Notes: generated from the sequence alone by a model not told the origin. DNA of 64,000 nt from Leucobacter sp. PH1c (GCF_000633415.1 NZ_AYMV01000015.1:1-64000); one strand, 5' to 3'. Numbered from the stretch's first letter, positions 7,812 through 16,862 are shown. Made by a program: numbers and translations.

Positions 7812-9728
7812 ATGAAGAAGCTCCGCCGCGCCGCGCGCGCGTACCCCGCCGTCGCCGCAACGCTCGTCGTCGGCGTCGTCGGTCTGCTCCTCCTGGCGAC
7901 GCCGGGGCGCGACGCGGCGCCGGGCATCGTCGGCGGCTACGCGCTCCTCATCGCCGCCTGGCAGGCCGTCGAGATGGTGCGGCAGCTGCTCCGAGGCCAC
8001 GCGGGCCTCGACATCCTCGCGGTCACCGCGATCGTCGCCGCCGTGCTCGTTGGCGAGCCCTGGGCCGCCCTCGTCGTGGTGCTCATGCTGACGGGCGGCG
8101 AGGCTCTCGAGGACTACGCGGAGAACCGCTCGAAGCGCGAGCTCACGGCCCTCCTCGACCGCGCCCCGAGCCGGGCCACGCGAGTGCTGCCCGGCCAGCT
8201 CGACGAGGACGGGGGCGAGCGCACCGAGGACGTTGAGGTGCAGGAGATCCTCGTCGGCGACACGCTGCTCGTGCGCCCGGGCACGCTCGTGCCGGTCGAC
8301 GCGATCCTGCTCGATCACGGCGCCTCCTTCGACGAGTCGTCCCTCACGGGCGAGAGCCTGCCCGTCGAGCGCGCGGCGGGGGAGAAGATCGCCTCGGGCG
8401 TGATCAACGGGCCCGTCGCGGTGCGGATGCGGGCGACCGCGCTCGCGAGCGACAGCCAGTACCAGCAGATCGTGCGGCTCGTCGAGGAAGCGCAGGGGAG
8501 CAAGGCGCGCACGGTGCGCATGGCGGACCGCTACGCCGTGCCGTTCACGCTGCTCTCGCTCGCGATCGCGGGCATCGCATGGGCGGTGAGCGGCGACGCC
8601 GTGCGCTTCGCGGAGGTGCTCGTCGTCGCGACGCCCTGCCCGCTCCTCATCGCGGCCCCCGTCGCGTTCCTCGGGGGCATGAGCCGCGCCGCGAAGGCCG
8701 GCCTCATCGTGAAGGGCGGCGGCACGCTCGAACAGCTCGCGCGGGTGCGCTCGGCGGCCTTCGATAAGACGGGCACGCTCACCACGGGCAAGCCCGAGCC
8801 GCGGCGGATCGTAGCGCAGCCCGGGTTCTCCGAGGACGAGGTGCTGCAGCTCGCGGCCTCGGCCGAGGTCTTCTCCTCGCACGTGCTCGCGAGCGCCGTC
8901 GTCGCCTCGGCGAAGGCGCGCGGCCTCGCCCTCCTCGGCGTCGACGCGGCCGAGGAGTACGCCACGAACGGCGTCGAGGCGGGCACCCCGGCCGGCACGG
9001 TGCGCGTGGGCAAGCCCGCCTGGGTCGCCGAGGCCGCGCCCGAGCTGCGCCACGTGGGCCTCGAACCCGGCGAGCTCGCCATCTACGTGGCGCTCGACGA
9101 CCGCTTCGCCGGCACGCTCGTGATGCGGGACCGCCTCCGGGACGATGCCGTCGAGACGGTCTCCGAGCTGCACGAGCTCGGCGTGGAGCGCATGATCATG
9201 GTGACGGGCGACGTCGCGGCCACCGCGAACCCCCTCGCCGCGCAGCTCCGGATCGGTGAGGTGCACGCCGAGTGCACACCGGCGGACAAGGTGCGGATCG
9301 TCGCCGATGTGCAGCCGCGCCCCCTCCTCATGACGGGCGACGGCCTGAACGACGCCCCCGTCCTCGCCGCGGCCGACGTGGGTTTCGCGATGGGCGCGCG
9401 GGGCTCGACGGCGGCGAGCGAGTCGGCCGACGTGGTCAACCGCTTCGACCGGATCGGCGGCGTGGCCGACGCGGTGCGGATCGGTCGCGACACGGTGCGC
9501 ATCGCCGTGCAGAGCATCTGGCTCGGCATCGCGTTCAGCGTCGTGCTCATGCTGGTCGCCGCGTTCGGCTTCCTCCCGGCGCTGTTCGGCGCGTGGATGC
9601 AGGAGCTCGTCGACCTCGTCGCGATCCTGGGTGCGCTCCGGGCGATCCGGGGCCCGCGCGGCCCGCGTCGCTCGACGGACGCGGCGGTCGCGGGCGTCCC
9701 CGAGGCCGCTACTCGCCCGCGGGGCTGA
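7812..9728 (+). CDS. Heavy-metal translocating P-type ATPase
   Basis: P1B-type metal pump of 638 aa. It has the actuator loop TGES, the intramembrane motif TPCPLLIAAP (a CPL, not CPC, metal motif), the phosphorylation site DKTGTLT with Asp318, and the hinge GDGLNDAPVLAAADVG. Six to eight hydrophobic helices are visible. There is no N-terminal heavy-metal-associated (CxxC) domain and no His-rich tail, so the protein is shorter than copper and zinc pumps that have one. The metal cannot be assigned. It is a single gene, convergent with the glycosylase-family gene, and their 3' ends overlap by 20 nt. Confidence 0.88.
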   Translation: MKKLRRAARAYPAVAATLVVGVVGLLLLATPGRDAAPGIVGGYALLIAAWQAVEMVRQLLRGHAGLDILAVTAIVAAVLVGEPWAALVVVLMLTGGEALEDYAENRSKRELTALLDRAPSRATRVLPGQLDEDGGERTEDVEVQEILVGDTLLVRPGTLVPVDAILLDHGASFDESSLTGESLPVERAAGEKIASGVINGPVAVRMRATALASDSQYQQIVRLVEEAQGSKARTVRMADRYAVPFTLLSLAIAGIAWAVSGDAVRFAEVLVVATPCPLLIAAPVAFLGGMSRAAKAGLIVKGGGTLEQLARVRSAAFDKTGTLTTGKPEPRRIVAQPGFSEDEVLQLAASAEVFSSHVLASAVVASAKARGLALLGVDAAEEYATNGVEAGTPAGTVRVGKPAWVAEAAPELRHVGLEPGELAIYVALDDRFAGTLVMRDRLRDDAVETVSELHELGVERMIMVTGDVAATANPLAAQLRIGEVHAECTPADKVRIVADVQPRPLLMTGDGLNDAPVLAAADVGFAMGARGSTAASESADVVNRFDRIGGVADAVRIGRDTVRIAVQSIWLGIAFSVVLMLVAAFGFLPALFGAWMQELVDLVAILGALRAIRGPRGPRRSTDAAVAGVPEAATRPRG

Positions 9729-10626
9729 GCGCCCGCGCCCGCGCGATCGCGTCGAGCACCCGCTCGCGCAGGGCGTTGCCGCGCTCCGCGAAGCCCCGCT
9801 GCAGCCGCGCGTACGTGCGCTTGCCGGCGCTCGTCTCGATCGGGATCGGGGTGAGCGGCGCGCCGTCGGCACCCGTGTAGCCCGTGACGTCGTAGGGGGA
9901 CGCGCGCATGTCGACCTCGCGGATGTCCCTGGCGAGCACGAAGGTGTCGAGGAGCAGCTCGCCCGGCACGATGGGGCCGAGCTTCGACGCCCACTTGTAC
10001 ACGTCCATCCCGGCGTGGAGGCAGCCCGACTGCTCGAGCGCCGGCTGGGTCTCGCGGCTCGGGCGCAGCGTGTTGAGCGGCACCGCGTCGGGGGTGAAGA
10101 AGCGGTAGGCGTCGAAGTGCGAGCAGCCGATCGTGTGCGTCTCCACGACGGCATCCGTCGCCGCGTGCCCGATCCGGAGCGGCAGCGCGCTGTGCCGCAG
10201 CTGCTCGGGGGTGAGGCGGTAGACCATCGCCCACTCGTGCAGGCCGAAGCAGCCGAACTTCGGCGTGTGCGCGAGCGTGGCGGCGAGGAGCTGCTCCACG
10301 TAGTCGACCGTGCCGCCCCGCCGCGCGAAGAAGGCCGGGAGGTCGACCGCCGCCGCCGATCCCGCCGCGCGGTAGTGGCGCCACGCGGAGCGCTCCGCCG
10401 CGGCGCCGTCGAGCTGCACGCCGGCGCCCGGGTGCCAGCGGCGCAGCTCGCCGGGCTTCACGGAGTAGTACGTCCACAGGAAGTCCTCGATCGGGTGCTT
10501 CTCGCGGAGCCGGGTGCGGGCGCGGTGGCCCGCCGTGAGGGCGTCGGCGCGCTCCTCGTGCGCGCGCTCCCGATCGCGCCACGCATCCGCGGTGAGCAGC
10601 ACCGGCGCCGGTGCAGCGGCGGTCAT
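9709..10626 (-). CDS. Protein of the family annotated as 3-methyladenine DNA glycosylase
   Basis: Protein of 305 aa, cytoplasmic. The arrangement HP-EDFLWTYY, RRWHPG, KFGCFGLHEWAMVYR, HFDAYRFFTP, QSGCLHAGMDVYKWASKLGPIVP and DMRASPYD is typical of an actinobacterial family that databases label 3-methyladenine DNA glycosylase. I see no helix-hairpin-helix motif of classical glycosylases, so the enzymatic label is weak although family membership is clear. The start overlaps the end of the S4 protein gene by 4 nt, so the two form an operon and are translationally coupled. Confidence 0.7.
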   Translation of the reverse strand: MTAAAPAPVLLTADAWRDRERAHEERADALTAGHRARTRLREKHPIEDFLWTYYSVKPGELRRWHPGAGVQLDGAAAERSAWRHYRAAGSAAAVDLPAFFARRGGTVDYVEQLLAATLAHTPKFGCFGLHEWAMVYRLTPEQLRHSALPLRIGHAATDAVVETHTIGCSHFDAYRFFTPDAVPLNTLRPSRETQPALEQSGCLHAGMDVYKWASKLGPIVPGELLLDTFVLARDIREVDMRASPYDVTGYTGADGAPLTPIPIETSAGKRTYARLQRGFAERGNALRERVLDAIARARALSPAGE

Positions 10627-10991
10627 CGGCCGCGCAGCCGGTCGAGATCGCGCCGCTCGCGCTTGGTGGGGCGGCCCGCGCCGGGATCCCGCACGATCGC
10701 CGCGGGGCGCTCCTCCCGCGGCGGCGGGGGCGGGGTGAGATCCTCGAAGTGCTTGGCCGCGTCCGCGGCGCTCCCGCGGCGCACGGTGAGCCCCGTCACG
10801 CGGTAGATGCGCTCGAATCCGTGCAACCGCACGCGCACCTCGTCGCCGATCCGCACGGGCTGCGCGGCCTTCGCCGCGGCGCCGTTGACGCGCACGTGAC
10901 CGGCCCGGCAGGCCGCGGTGGCCTGGCTGCGGGTCTTCGCGAGGCGCACGCCCCACACCCACGTGTCTACCCGCACACTGTCACCGGCCAT
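10623..10991 (-). CDS. S4-domain RNA-binding protein (Hsp15/HslR-like)
   Basis: Basic protein of 122 aa. The S4 fold is clear in the first 60 residues: R-V-D-W-WGVRLAKTRSQA, CRAGHVRVNG and the K-AQPVRIGDEVRV strand. A lysine- and arginine-rich tail (RPTKRERRDLDRLRG) follows. Hsp15 proteins bind stalled 50S subunits carrying peptidyl-tRNA and help to recycle them. It is probably leaderless: TACCAT (10999-11004) stands 7 nt before the ATG. It is the first gene of a two-gene operon with the glycosylase-family gene. Confidence 0.82.
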   Translation of the reverse strand: MAGDSVRVDTWVWGVRLAKTRSQATAACRAGHVRVNGAAAKAAQPVRIGDEVRVRLHGFERIYRVTGLTVRRGSAADAAKHFEDLTPPPPPREERPAAIVRDPGAGRPTKRERRDLDRLRGR

Positions 10992-10998
10992 AGACTCG

Positions 10999-11004
10999 AT
11001 GGTA
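10999..11004 (-). promoter_or_regulatory. -10 box (TACCAT), leaderless S4 protein gene
   Basis: On the minus strand TACCAT ends 7 nt before the ATG at 10991. Confidence 0.5.
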
Positions 11005-11078
11005 CCGAGACATGATGAGCGTCGCGCTCGGGTGCCGCGGCGCCGCTCGGACAGGGATCACCGACCGCCGGGAGACGC

Positions 11079-11705
11079 ATGGAGTACGAGACGATCGGCG
11101 AGCCGGTCGACACCGAGCTCGAGATCTCGCGATCCCGCTTCCTGACCCGGCTGGAGCGCGTCGAGTCCGAGGACGAGGCGCGCGCGGTGATCGCGCGGAT
11201 CCGTGCGGAGCACCCGCGCGCGCGGCACCACTGCTCCGCGTTCGTGATCGGCCCCGAGTCGCGGATCCAGCGCTCGAACGACGACGGCGAGCCGAGCGGC
11301 ACCGCGGGCGCGCCCATGCTCGACGCCCTCACCTCGGCCGGCGTGAGCGACGTCGTCGCCGTGGTCACCCGCTACTTCGGCGGCGTGCTGCTCGGCGCGG
11401 GCGGCCTCACCCGCGCCTACCGGGCCGCCGTCGCGGAGGCCGTGCTGCGCGCGCGGCGCGTGCCGCGCGCGATCCGGCACGAGGTCACGGTGCACTGCGC
11501 CTACGACGTCGCCGCGCAGATCGAGGCGGAGGCCCGGCGCCGGGGCTACGGCATCGGGACGGCGGAGTACAGCGACCACATCGCGCAGCGCTTCCACGTC
11601 GCCGAGCGGGAGATCGCTCCGCTCGCGGAGCTCGCGGCGGAGCTGAGCGCGGGGGCGGCGGAGCTCGATCGCGGCACGGCGGAGTACGTCGACCTCGCCA
11701 CCTAG
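11079..11705 (+). CDS. YigZ/IMPACT family protein
   Basis: Protein of 208 aa, the standard family length. The N-terminal UPF0029 domain shows ARHHCSAFVIG, NDDGEPSGTAGAPML and VTRYFGGVLLGAGGLTRAY, the hallmark stretches. A small C-terminal DUF1949-like domain follows from about residue 140. The eukaryotic relative IMPACT modulates translation through GCN1; the bacterial role is uncertain. The ATG at 11079 is preceded by GGGAG. It lies upstream of holB with a 43-nt gap that holds a separate promoter. Confidence 0.86.
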   Translation: MEYETIGEPVDTELEISRSRFLTRLERVESEDEARAVIARIRAEHPRARHHCSAFVIGPESRIQRSNDDGEPSGTAGAPMLDALTSAGVSDVVAVVTRYFGGVLLGAGGLTRAYRAAVAEAVLRARRVPRAIRHEVTVHCAYDVAAQIEAEARRRGYGIGTAEYSDHIAQRFHVAEREIAPLAELAAELSAGAAELDRGTAEYVDLAT

Positions 11706-11736
11706 CCTCCGCGTCGGTCCTGTCAGGGGTGCGCGG

Positions 11737-11742
11737 TACGCT
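11737..11742 (+). promoter_or_regulatory. -10 box (TACGCT), leaderless holB
   Basis: TACGCT ends 6 nt before the GTG at 11749, which supports that GTG as the start. Confidence 0.6.
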
Positions 11743-11748
11743 CGTGGG

Positions 11749-12966
11749 GTGGAGTACTGGGCAGAAATCGTCGGGCAGCCCGAGGCCGTCGGGGCGCTGC
11801 AGCGCGCCGCCGAGCCCGATGCTGTCGTCGCGCACGCGTGGCTCATCACGGGCCCGCCCGGCTCGGGGCGCTCGAATCTCGCGTTCCGTTTCGCGGCGGC
11901 GCTCATCGCCCGGCACGCGGAGGAGCGCGCGCACGTCTTCGAGCAGGTGCGCGCCCGCACGCACCCGGACCTCGGGGTGCTCACCACTCAGAAGCTGCTC
12001 ATCGACATCCGGGCGGCCCGCGAGATCGTCACGACCGCGCACTACGCGCCGGCCGAGGGGCGCTACCGGGTGATCGTCATCGAGGACGCGGATCGGATGC
12101 CCGAGCGCACGTCGAACGTGCTGCTCAAGGCGCTCGAGGAGCCGCCGGAGCGCACGATCTGGATCCTGTGCGCGCCGAGCGAGGCGGATCTGCTCCCCAC
12201 GATCCGCTCCCGCACGCGCTCGCTGCGCCTCGCGACGCCGAGCCCGGAGGATATCGCCCGCCTGCTTCACGAGCGTGACGGCATCGACCCGGACGCCGCG
12301 GAGCGCGCTGCCCGGCTCGCTCAGAGCCACATCGGCATGGCGCGGCGCCTCGCATCGGATCCGGAGGCGCTCGCGCGCCGGGACCGGAGCGTCGAGCTCG
12401 CGCTCGGCATCGCGACGCTCGGCGACGCGATGCGCGCAGCGGCGGCGCTCGTGAAGGTCGCGGAGGCCGATGCGGCGGCGCTCACGGAGGAGCGGGACGC
12501 GCGGGAGCGCGAGGACGCGCTGCGGAGCCTGGGGCTGGCCCCGGGCGCGGCGATCCCGCCGCAGATGCGCGCCCAGATCCGTGCGCTCGAGGAGGACCAG
12601 AAACGACGGGCGACGCGGAGCCTCCGCGACGGGATCGACCGGATCCTCACGGACCTGCTCTCCGTCACCCGGGACATCCTGCTGCTCGCGCTCACGACAC
12701 GGGCGGCCGCAGACGCGGCCGAGCGCGCCCCCGGCGGGGCCGCTGCGGCCGGTGGCGCCGCAGCGTCCACCGAGCCCGGCTTCGAGGTGATCAACCGGGA
12801 GCAGCTCCCGCGGATCGCGGATCGCGCGGAGCGGTGGGGACCGGAGCGCGCGCTCGCGGTCGTCTCCGCCGTGGAGACTGCCCGCGAGCGGCTCGGCCGC
12901 GGCATCACCCCCGGGCTCGTGCTCGAGGCGCTGTTCGCGCGCATCATTGCGGTGGAGGAGGGCTGA
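11749..12966 (+). CDS. holB: DNA polymerase III, delta' subunit
   Basis: Clamp-loader subunit of 405 aa. The AAA+ module shows a degenerate Walker A (GPPGSGRSN, with Arg in place of Lys), GRYRVIVIEDADRM and NVLLKALEEPPERTIWIL, as in delta' proteins, which do not hydrolyse ATP. The usual zinc module, with four Cys shortly after the P-loop, is absent: the stretch between the Walker A region and TTQKLLIDIRAAREI contains no Cys. The SRC motif reads SRT. The GTG start is supported by the -10 box 6 nt upstream. It overlaps the next gene by 1 nt (TGATG). No tmk lies next to it. Confidence 0.9.
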   Translation: MEYWAEIVGQPEAVGALQRAAEPDAVVAHAWLITGPPGSGRSNLAFRFAAALIARHAEERAHVFEQVRARTHPDLGVLTTQKLLIDIRAAREIVTTAHYAPAEGRYRVIVIEDADRMPERTSNVLLKALEEPPERTIWILCAPSEADLLPTIRSRTRSLRLATPSPEDIARLLHERDGIDPDAAERAARLAQSHIGMARRLASDPEALARRDRSVELALGIATLGDAMRAAAALVKVAEADAAALTEERDAREREDALRSLGLAPGAAIPPQMRAQIRALEEDQKRRATRSLRDGIDRILTDLLSVTRDILLLALTTRAAADAAERAPGGAAAAGGAAASTEPGFEVINREQLPRIADRAERWGPERALAVVSAVETARERLGRGITPGLVLEALFARIIAVEEG

Positions 12967-14531
12967 TGGCACGGATGACGACCGCCGCGCGGCGCACCGG
13001 GATCGTGCGGGCGGCGCTCGCCCTCGGTGCGGTCGCCGCGCTCGCGGGCTGCTCGCTGCTGCCCGGGCTCGGCGGCGCGCGCGAGGCCGCGGCCCCCGCG
13101 CTCCCCGAGGCCCCGAGCGGTTCGGCCGCGAGCTTCTCCGAGCAGGACCCCGAGTGGCAGTCCTGCGGCGACGGGATGCAGTGCGCCGATGTGTTCGCGC
13201 CGCTCGACTGGGCGGAGCCCGCGGGGGAGACGATCACCGTGCGCCTCGTGAAGCACCCCGCCACGGGCACGGAGCGGCTCGGCACGCTCTTCATCAACCC
13301 GGGCGGGCCCGGCGCATCGGGCGCCGGCTACGTGATGGACAGCATCGACCGGGTGGTGCAGCCGGAGCTCCAGGCGGCCTACGACGTCATCGGCTGGGAC
13401 CCGCGGGGCGTGGGCGACTCCACCCCCGTGCACTGCCTCGACGCGGCCGAGATGGACCGCTTCTTGTACGGCGACGACTCGGCGACGGCCGGGCTCGAGC
13501 GCGGCAGCGACGCGTGGATCGCGGCGGCCCTCGCCGAGCGCGAGGGCTTCGAGGCCGCGTGCGCCGAGGAGAACGGCGCCCTGCTCGCCCACGTCGCGAC
13601 GAGCGATACCGTGCAGGATCTCGAGATGCTGCGCGGGATCGTGGGCGACCCGAAGCTCTCGTACCTCGGGTTCTCCTACGGCACGTACATCGGTGCGCGC
13701 TACGCCGACGCGTATCCCGACCGCGTCGGCCGCCTCGTGCTCGACGGCGCGATGGACCCCACCGCGACCATGAGCGACGTGGTGCGCGAGCAGACGATCG
13801 GCTTCGAGCAGGCGCTCCGCGCCTACACCGCCGACTGCCTCGAACGGCGTGGCTGCCCGCTCAGCGGCTCCGTCGACGCGGGGATGGCGCAGATCAGCGC
13901 GCTGCTCGACCGGGTCGACGCGCAGCCGCTGCGCGCCTCCGACGGGCGCACCGTGACCTCGGGCGTCGCGGTCACGGCGATCGTGCTGCCGCTCTACTCG
14001 CAGGACATGTGGGGCTACCTCGACCGGCTCTTCTCCTCGCTCGCCGTCGACGACCCGGACGTCGCCCTGGCGCTCGCCGATGCGTACAACGATCGCGTCG
14101 ACGGGGTCTACCAGAGCAACTCTTTCGAGGCGTTCTCCGCGATCAACTGCCTCGACTACCCGAACGAGTCCGATCCCGAGCGGATGCGCGCCGACGCGGC
14201 CGAGCTCGCCGAGATCGCGCCCACGATCGGCCGGTTCCAGGGCTACGGCGACCTGGCCTGCGCAACCTGGCCCGTGCCGAGCGTCGCCGAGCGCACGCCC
14301 GTGTCCGCCCCGGGGGCGGCGCCGATCCTCGTCGTGGGGACCACGGGCGATCCCGCGACCCCGTATCGCTGGGCCGAGTCGCTCGCGGAGCAGCTCGAGA
14401 GCGGCCACCTCATCACCTACGTGGGCGAGGGGCACACCGCCGCGACGACGAGCTCGTGCGTCGCCGACATCGTGAGCGAGTACCTCCTCACGGGGGCCGT
14501 GCCCGCATCGGATCCCCGCTGCACGGAGTAG
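12966..14531 (+). CDS. Lipoprotein alpha/beta hydrolase, TAP-like (SlpD/SlpE type) peptidase
   Basis: Exported hydrolase of 521 aa. The signal peptide ends in a lipobox (VAALAGC), so it should be anchored outside the membrane. The alpha/beta-hydrolase core has LFINPGGPGASG (oxyanion region), YDVIGWDPRGVG, the nucleophile elbow GFSYGTY and a C-terminal TAP-like domain with GTTGDPATPY and the catalytic His in GEGHTAA. Relatives are Streptomyces tripeptidyl aminopeptidases and mycobacterial CaeA-type esterases. It probably trims extracellular peptides, feeding the peptide importers encoded in this window. It is coupled to holB by a 1-nt overlap. Confidence 0.85.
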   Translation: MARMTTAARRTGIVRAALALGAVAALAGCSLLPGLGGAREAAAPALPEAPSGSAASFSEQDPEWQSCGDGMQCADVFAPLDWAEPAGETITVRLVKHPATGTERLGTLFINPGGPGASGAGYVMDSIDRVVQPELQAAYDVIGWDPRGVGDSTPVHCLDAAEMDRFLYGDDSATAGLERGSDAWIAAALAEREGFEAACAEENGALLAHVATSDTVQDLEMLRGIVGDPKLSYLGFSYGTYIGARYADAYPDRVGRLVLDGAMDPTATMSDVVREQTIGFEQALRAYTADCLERRGCPLSGSVDAGMAQISALLDRVDAQPLRASDGRTVTSGVAVTAIVLPLYSQDMWGYLDRLFSSLAVDDPDVALALADAYNDRVDGVYQSNSFEAFSAINCLDYPNESDPERMRADAAELAEIAPTIGRFQGYGDLACATWPVPSVAERTPVSAPGAAPILVVGTTGDPATPYRWAESLAEQLESGHLITYVGEGHTAATTSSCVADIVSEYLLTGAVPASDPRCTE

Positions 14532-14569
14532 ACGCGCCGTCGGTGTGCGATGTGGCCCGCTCCTCGTGC

Positions 14570-14575
14570 TAGAGT
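14570..14575 (+). promoter_or_regulatory. -10 box (TAGAGT) of tRNA-Thr
   Basis: TAGAGT stands 33 nt before the mature 5' end of the tRNA. No good -35 is visible. Confidence 0.45.
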
Positions 14576-14608
14576 TATTGCTTGTGCGCGAGAGCAATCC
14601 CGCGCCAG

Positions 14609-14684
14609 GCCGCCTTAGCTCAGTCGGTAGAGCGATTCACTCGTAATGAATAGGTCACCAGTTCGATTCTGGTAGGCGGCTCCA
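14609..14684 (+). tRNA. tRNA-Thr (anticodon CGT)
   Basis: A 76-nt cloverleaf. The acceptor GCCGCCT pairs with AGGCGGC, the D arm is TAGCTCAGTCGGTAGAGC, the anticodon stem ATTCA/TGAAT encloses CTCGTAA with anticodon CGT, and the T arm is CCAGTTCGATTCTGG. Discriminator T and CCA are encoded. It reads ACG codons, common in a high-GC genome. Confidence 0.95.
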
Positions 14685-14687
14685 CTC

Positions 14688-14714
14688 CGGCCCCGGTTCT
14701 CACCGGGGCCGTTT
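14688..14714 (+). terminator. Terminator after tRNA-Thr
   Basis: A 9-bp stem CGGCCCCGG/CCGGGGCCG with loop TTCTCA and a short TTT tail, directly after the tRNA. Confidence 0.7.
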
Positions 14715-14753
14715 GCGTTCCCCGGCCGATTCGGGCGCCGCCGCTCGGGCGGT

Positions 14754-14759
14754 TAGGCT
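14754..14759 (+). promoter_or_regulatory. -10 box (TAGGCT), leaderless acyltransferase gene
   Basis: TAGGCT ends 6 nt before the GTG at 14766. Confidence 0.6.
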
Positions 14760-14765
14760 ACCAGC

Positions 14766-15866
14766 GTGACCACGTCGTCAAAGCCCCGCATCGCACTCTG
14801 GGACAACGCGCGCTTCGCGCTCATCGTGCTCGTCGTGGTGGCGCACGCCGTGTCGACCGCGCGCTCGGACACGGCGCTCGGCTTCGGCCTCTACGCCTTC
14901 GTGTACCTCTTCCACATGCCCGCGATGATCCTCCTCTCCGGGCTGTTCTCGCGACCGGAGACGGACCTCAGGGGCGTGCGCTCGACGATCCAGCTGATCG
15001 TCACCTGGGGGCTCTGGGAGGGCATCTGGGCCGTGATCCGCTTCGCCGTCGAGGGGCGCACGCCGGGGTCGTCGTTCCTCGTCGGCCCCGCATGGACGCT
15101 CTGGTTCCTCGTGACGCTCGCCACGATGCGGATCATGCTCCCCTTCCTCGCCCGGCTGCGGCATCCCCTGCTGGTGTCGATCGGGCTCGCGCTCGGCGCG
15201 GGCCTGCTGCCCGGGATCGGCGGCGACTTCTCCGCCTCCCGCACCCTCTGCTTCCTGCCCTTCTTCGTGGCCGGCTGGCTCATCCGCGACCGCGGGTGGC
15301 TCGCCGGGGAGTGGTTCACGACGCCGAGCCGTGGCCTCCGCGCGGGCGCCTGGGCCGTGCTCGGCGCGGTGGCGCTCGGCTTCGCGCTCGTGCCCGGGCT
15401 GCGCGAGTTCTGGCGCATCGATCGCTGGCTCACCTGGCGCGACGACTTCGCGTGGCTGTTCGCGAACGCGCCGATCGGCGAGTGGCAGCCCGACTCCTGG
15501 GCCGGGATCGCGCTCGGCGGCCTGCTCGTGCGGGCGGCGCTCCTCCTCGCCGCGGCCGTGCTGACCCTCGCGGTGCTCATCGTCGTGCCGCGCGGCCACG
15601 GCGTCGCGACCGAGTGGGGCACCCGCACCCTCGCCGTCTACCTGCTGCACGGCCCGATCATCTACGCGCTCCGCGAGAGCGGCGCAGTGGCCGCGATCAG
15701 CGGCTTGGGCTGGCCCGGAGTCCTCGTGCTCGTCGCGATCGGCGCCGCCGTTGCGGTCGTGCTCTCGGGCGCGTGGGTGTCCCGGCTCGCCCGCCCGCTG
15801 ATCGCGCCGAGCGTCGACCGGATCTGGGCGCCCGAGGCCGCGCCGCGGCGCACCGCGCGCGGGTGA
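14766..15866 (+). CDS. Acyltransferase family 3 (OafA-like) membrane protein
   Basis: Integral membrane protein of 366 aa with about ten hydrophobic segments. The opening W-D-NARF-LIVLVVVAHA (conserved His), the FHMPAMILLSG region and a late VYLLHGP motif are those of acyltransferase 3 proteins, which move acyl groups, often acetyl, onto extracytoplasmic sugars. It most resembles the fucose-4-O-acetylase-like branch. The target could be a cell-wall polysaccharide; nothing nearby fixes it. The GTG start is supported by the leaderless -10 box. A bidirectional hairpin separates it from the convergent AraC gene. Confidence 0.83.
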   Translation: MTTSSKPRIALWDNARFALIVLVVVAHAVSTARSDTALGFGLYAFVYLFHMPAMILLSGLFSRPETDLRGVRSTIQLIVTWGLWEGIWAVIRFAVEGRTPGSSFLVGPAWTLWFLVTLATMRIMLPFLARLRHPLLVSIGLALGAGLLPGIGGDFSASRTLCFLPFFVAGWLIRDRGWLAGEWFTTPSRGLRAGAWAVLGAVALGFALVPGLREFWRIDRWLTWRDDFAWLFANAPIGEWQPDSWAGIALGGLLVRAALLLAAAVLTLAVLIVVPRGHGVATEWGTRTLAVYLLHGPIIYALRESGAVAAISGLGWPGVLVLVAIGAAVAVVLSGAWVSRLARPLIAPSVDRIWAPEAAPRRTARG

Positions 15867-15867
15867 G

Positions 15868-15894
15868 GCACGCGGGCGCAGAGCGCCCGGGTGC
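15868..15894. terminator. Bidirectional hairpin between acyltransferase and AraC genes
   Basis: An 11-bp stem with one unpaired base per arm around an AGA loop. It lies between two convergent genes and has no U tract. Confidence 0.5.
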
Positions 15895-15911
15895 GACGCC
15901 GAGCGAGTCGG

Positions 15912-16856
15912 CTAGGCCGCGGCTCGGCGCGTGCGCAGCTCGCGTGCGCTGAGCCCGTAGAGCTCCTCGAGCGCGCGCCGCATGCTCGTGCTCGAGCCGA
16001 AGCCGGCGCGCTCCGCGACCTCGGCCGTGCTCATGCCGTCGAAGCGCGCGTCCTGCAGCAGGGCCCGCGCGACCCGCGCGCGCTCCCGCCGGATCTCGCC
16101 CGCGACCGAGCTCCGCGCCTCCGCGAAAACGCCCTGGAGGCGCCGCAGCGAGATGTTGAGGCCATCGGCGAGCTCCTGGGGCGAGAGCCGCACCTCGCCG
16201 CTGCGCTCGGCGATCGCCGCGAGCGCCCGCGAGCGCAGCGACCCGTGGGGGCCGCCGGGCCCGCCGTTCGGCTGCTGCCGCCCGAGCACGAGGGTGCCGG
16301 CCATGTCGAGCACCTGCCGGTCGACGATCTGGCTGTCGGACTCGGACGCTGGCTCGGGGTTGCGCACGAGGTCGGTGAGGAGCGCCTGCATCGCCCGCTC
16401 GGGCATGCGGAGCTCGGAGCCGATGCTGACGGTGTCGGCGAGCATCGGCACGTAGGCGAGGAGCGCCTCGCGCGGAACGCGCGCGACGATGAACCGCCAG
16501 TCGGTGATGAAGCGCACGCGATGGGGGAGGCCGCTCGGCGCGATCATGAGGGGGCCCGCCGAGGAGCGCCAGGCGCTGCCGTCGAGGTACTCGAACTCGC
16601 CCTCCTCGACGAAGATGATGTCGATCGTGGGGAAGCCGGGGCGCAGCGGCCGCCGCTCGATCTCCGACGCCGTACCCCACGCCTCGATCACGAGGAGCGC
16701 GCCGAACGCGCGGACGTGGGCGTTCACGCCGTGGGCGCCGCCCACCCCGCGCACGCCGGTCTGGGAGATCTCGCGGGAACCGTACGCGGTGATGGAGCGC
16801 GCGGGGAGACCCTCGACGCCGGGGGCGCTTCGCGCATCATTGGGAGCTTCTGCCAC
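15912..16856 (-). CDS. AraC family transcriptional regulator
   Basis: Regulator of 314 aa. The N-terminal half resembles an AraC-binding-like (cupin-type) sensor with a DIIFVEEGEFEYLDGS strand region. The C-terminal 100 residues hold two helix-turn-helices: LSPQELADGLNISLRRLQ and MSTAEVAERAGFGSSTSMRRAL, ending in YGLSARELR, the usual AraC signature. The layout matches regulators that bind small aromatic or aliphatic inducers. The GTG start at 16856 is supported by TACGAT 6 nt upstream. Its target is not evident; the ABC exporter just upstream in the same orientation is one possibility. Confidence 0.85.
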   Translation of the reverse strand: MAEAPNDARSAPGVEGLPARSITAYGSREISQTGVRGVGGAHGVNAHVRAFGALLVIEAWGTASEIERRPLRPGFPTIDIIFVEEGEFEYLDGSAWRSSAGPLMIAPSGLPHRVRFITDWRFIVARVPREALLAYVPMLADTVSIGSELRMPERAMQALLTDLVRNPEPASESDSQIVDRQVLDMAGTLVLGRQQPNGGPGGPHGSLRSRALAAIAERSGEVRLSPQELADGLNISLRRLQGVFAEARSSVAGEIRRERARVARALLQDARFDGMSTAEVAERAGFGSSTSMRRALEELYGLSARELRTRRAAA

Positions 16857-16862
16857 GGAGAA

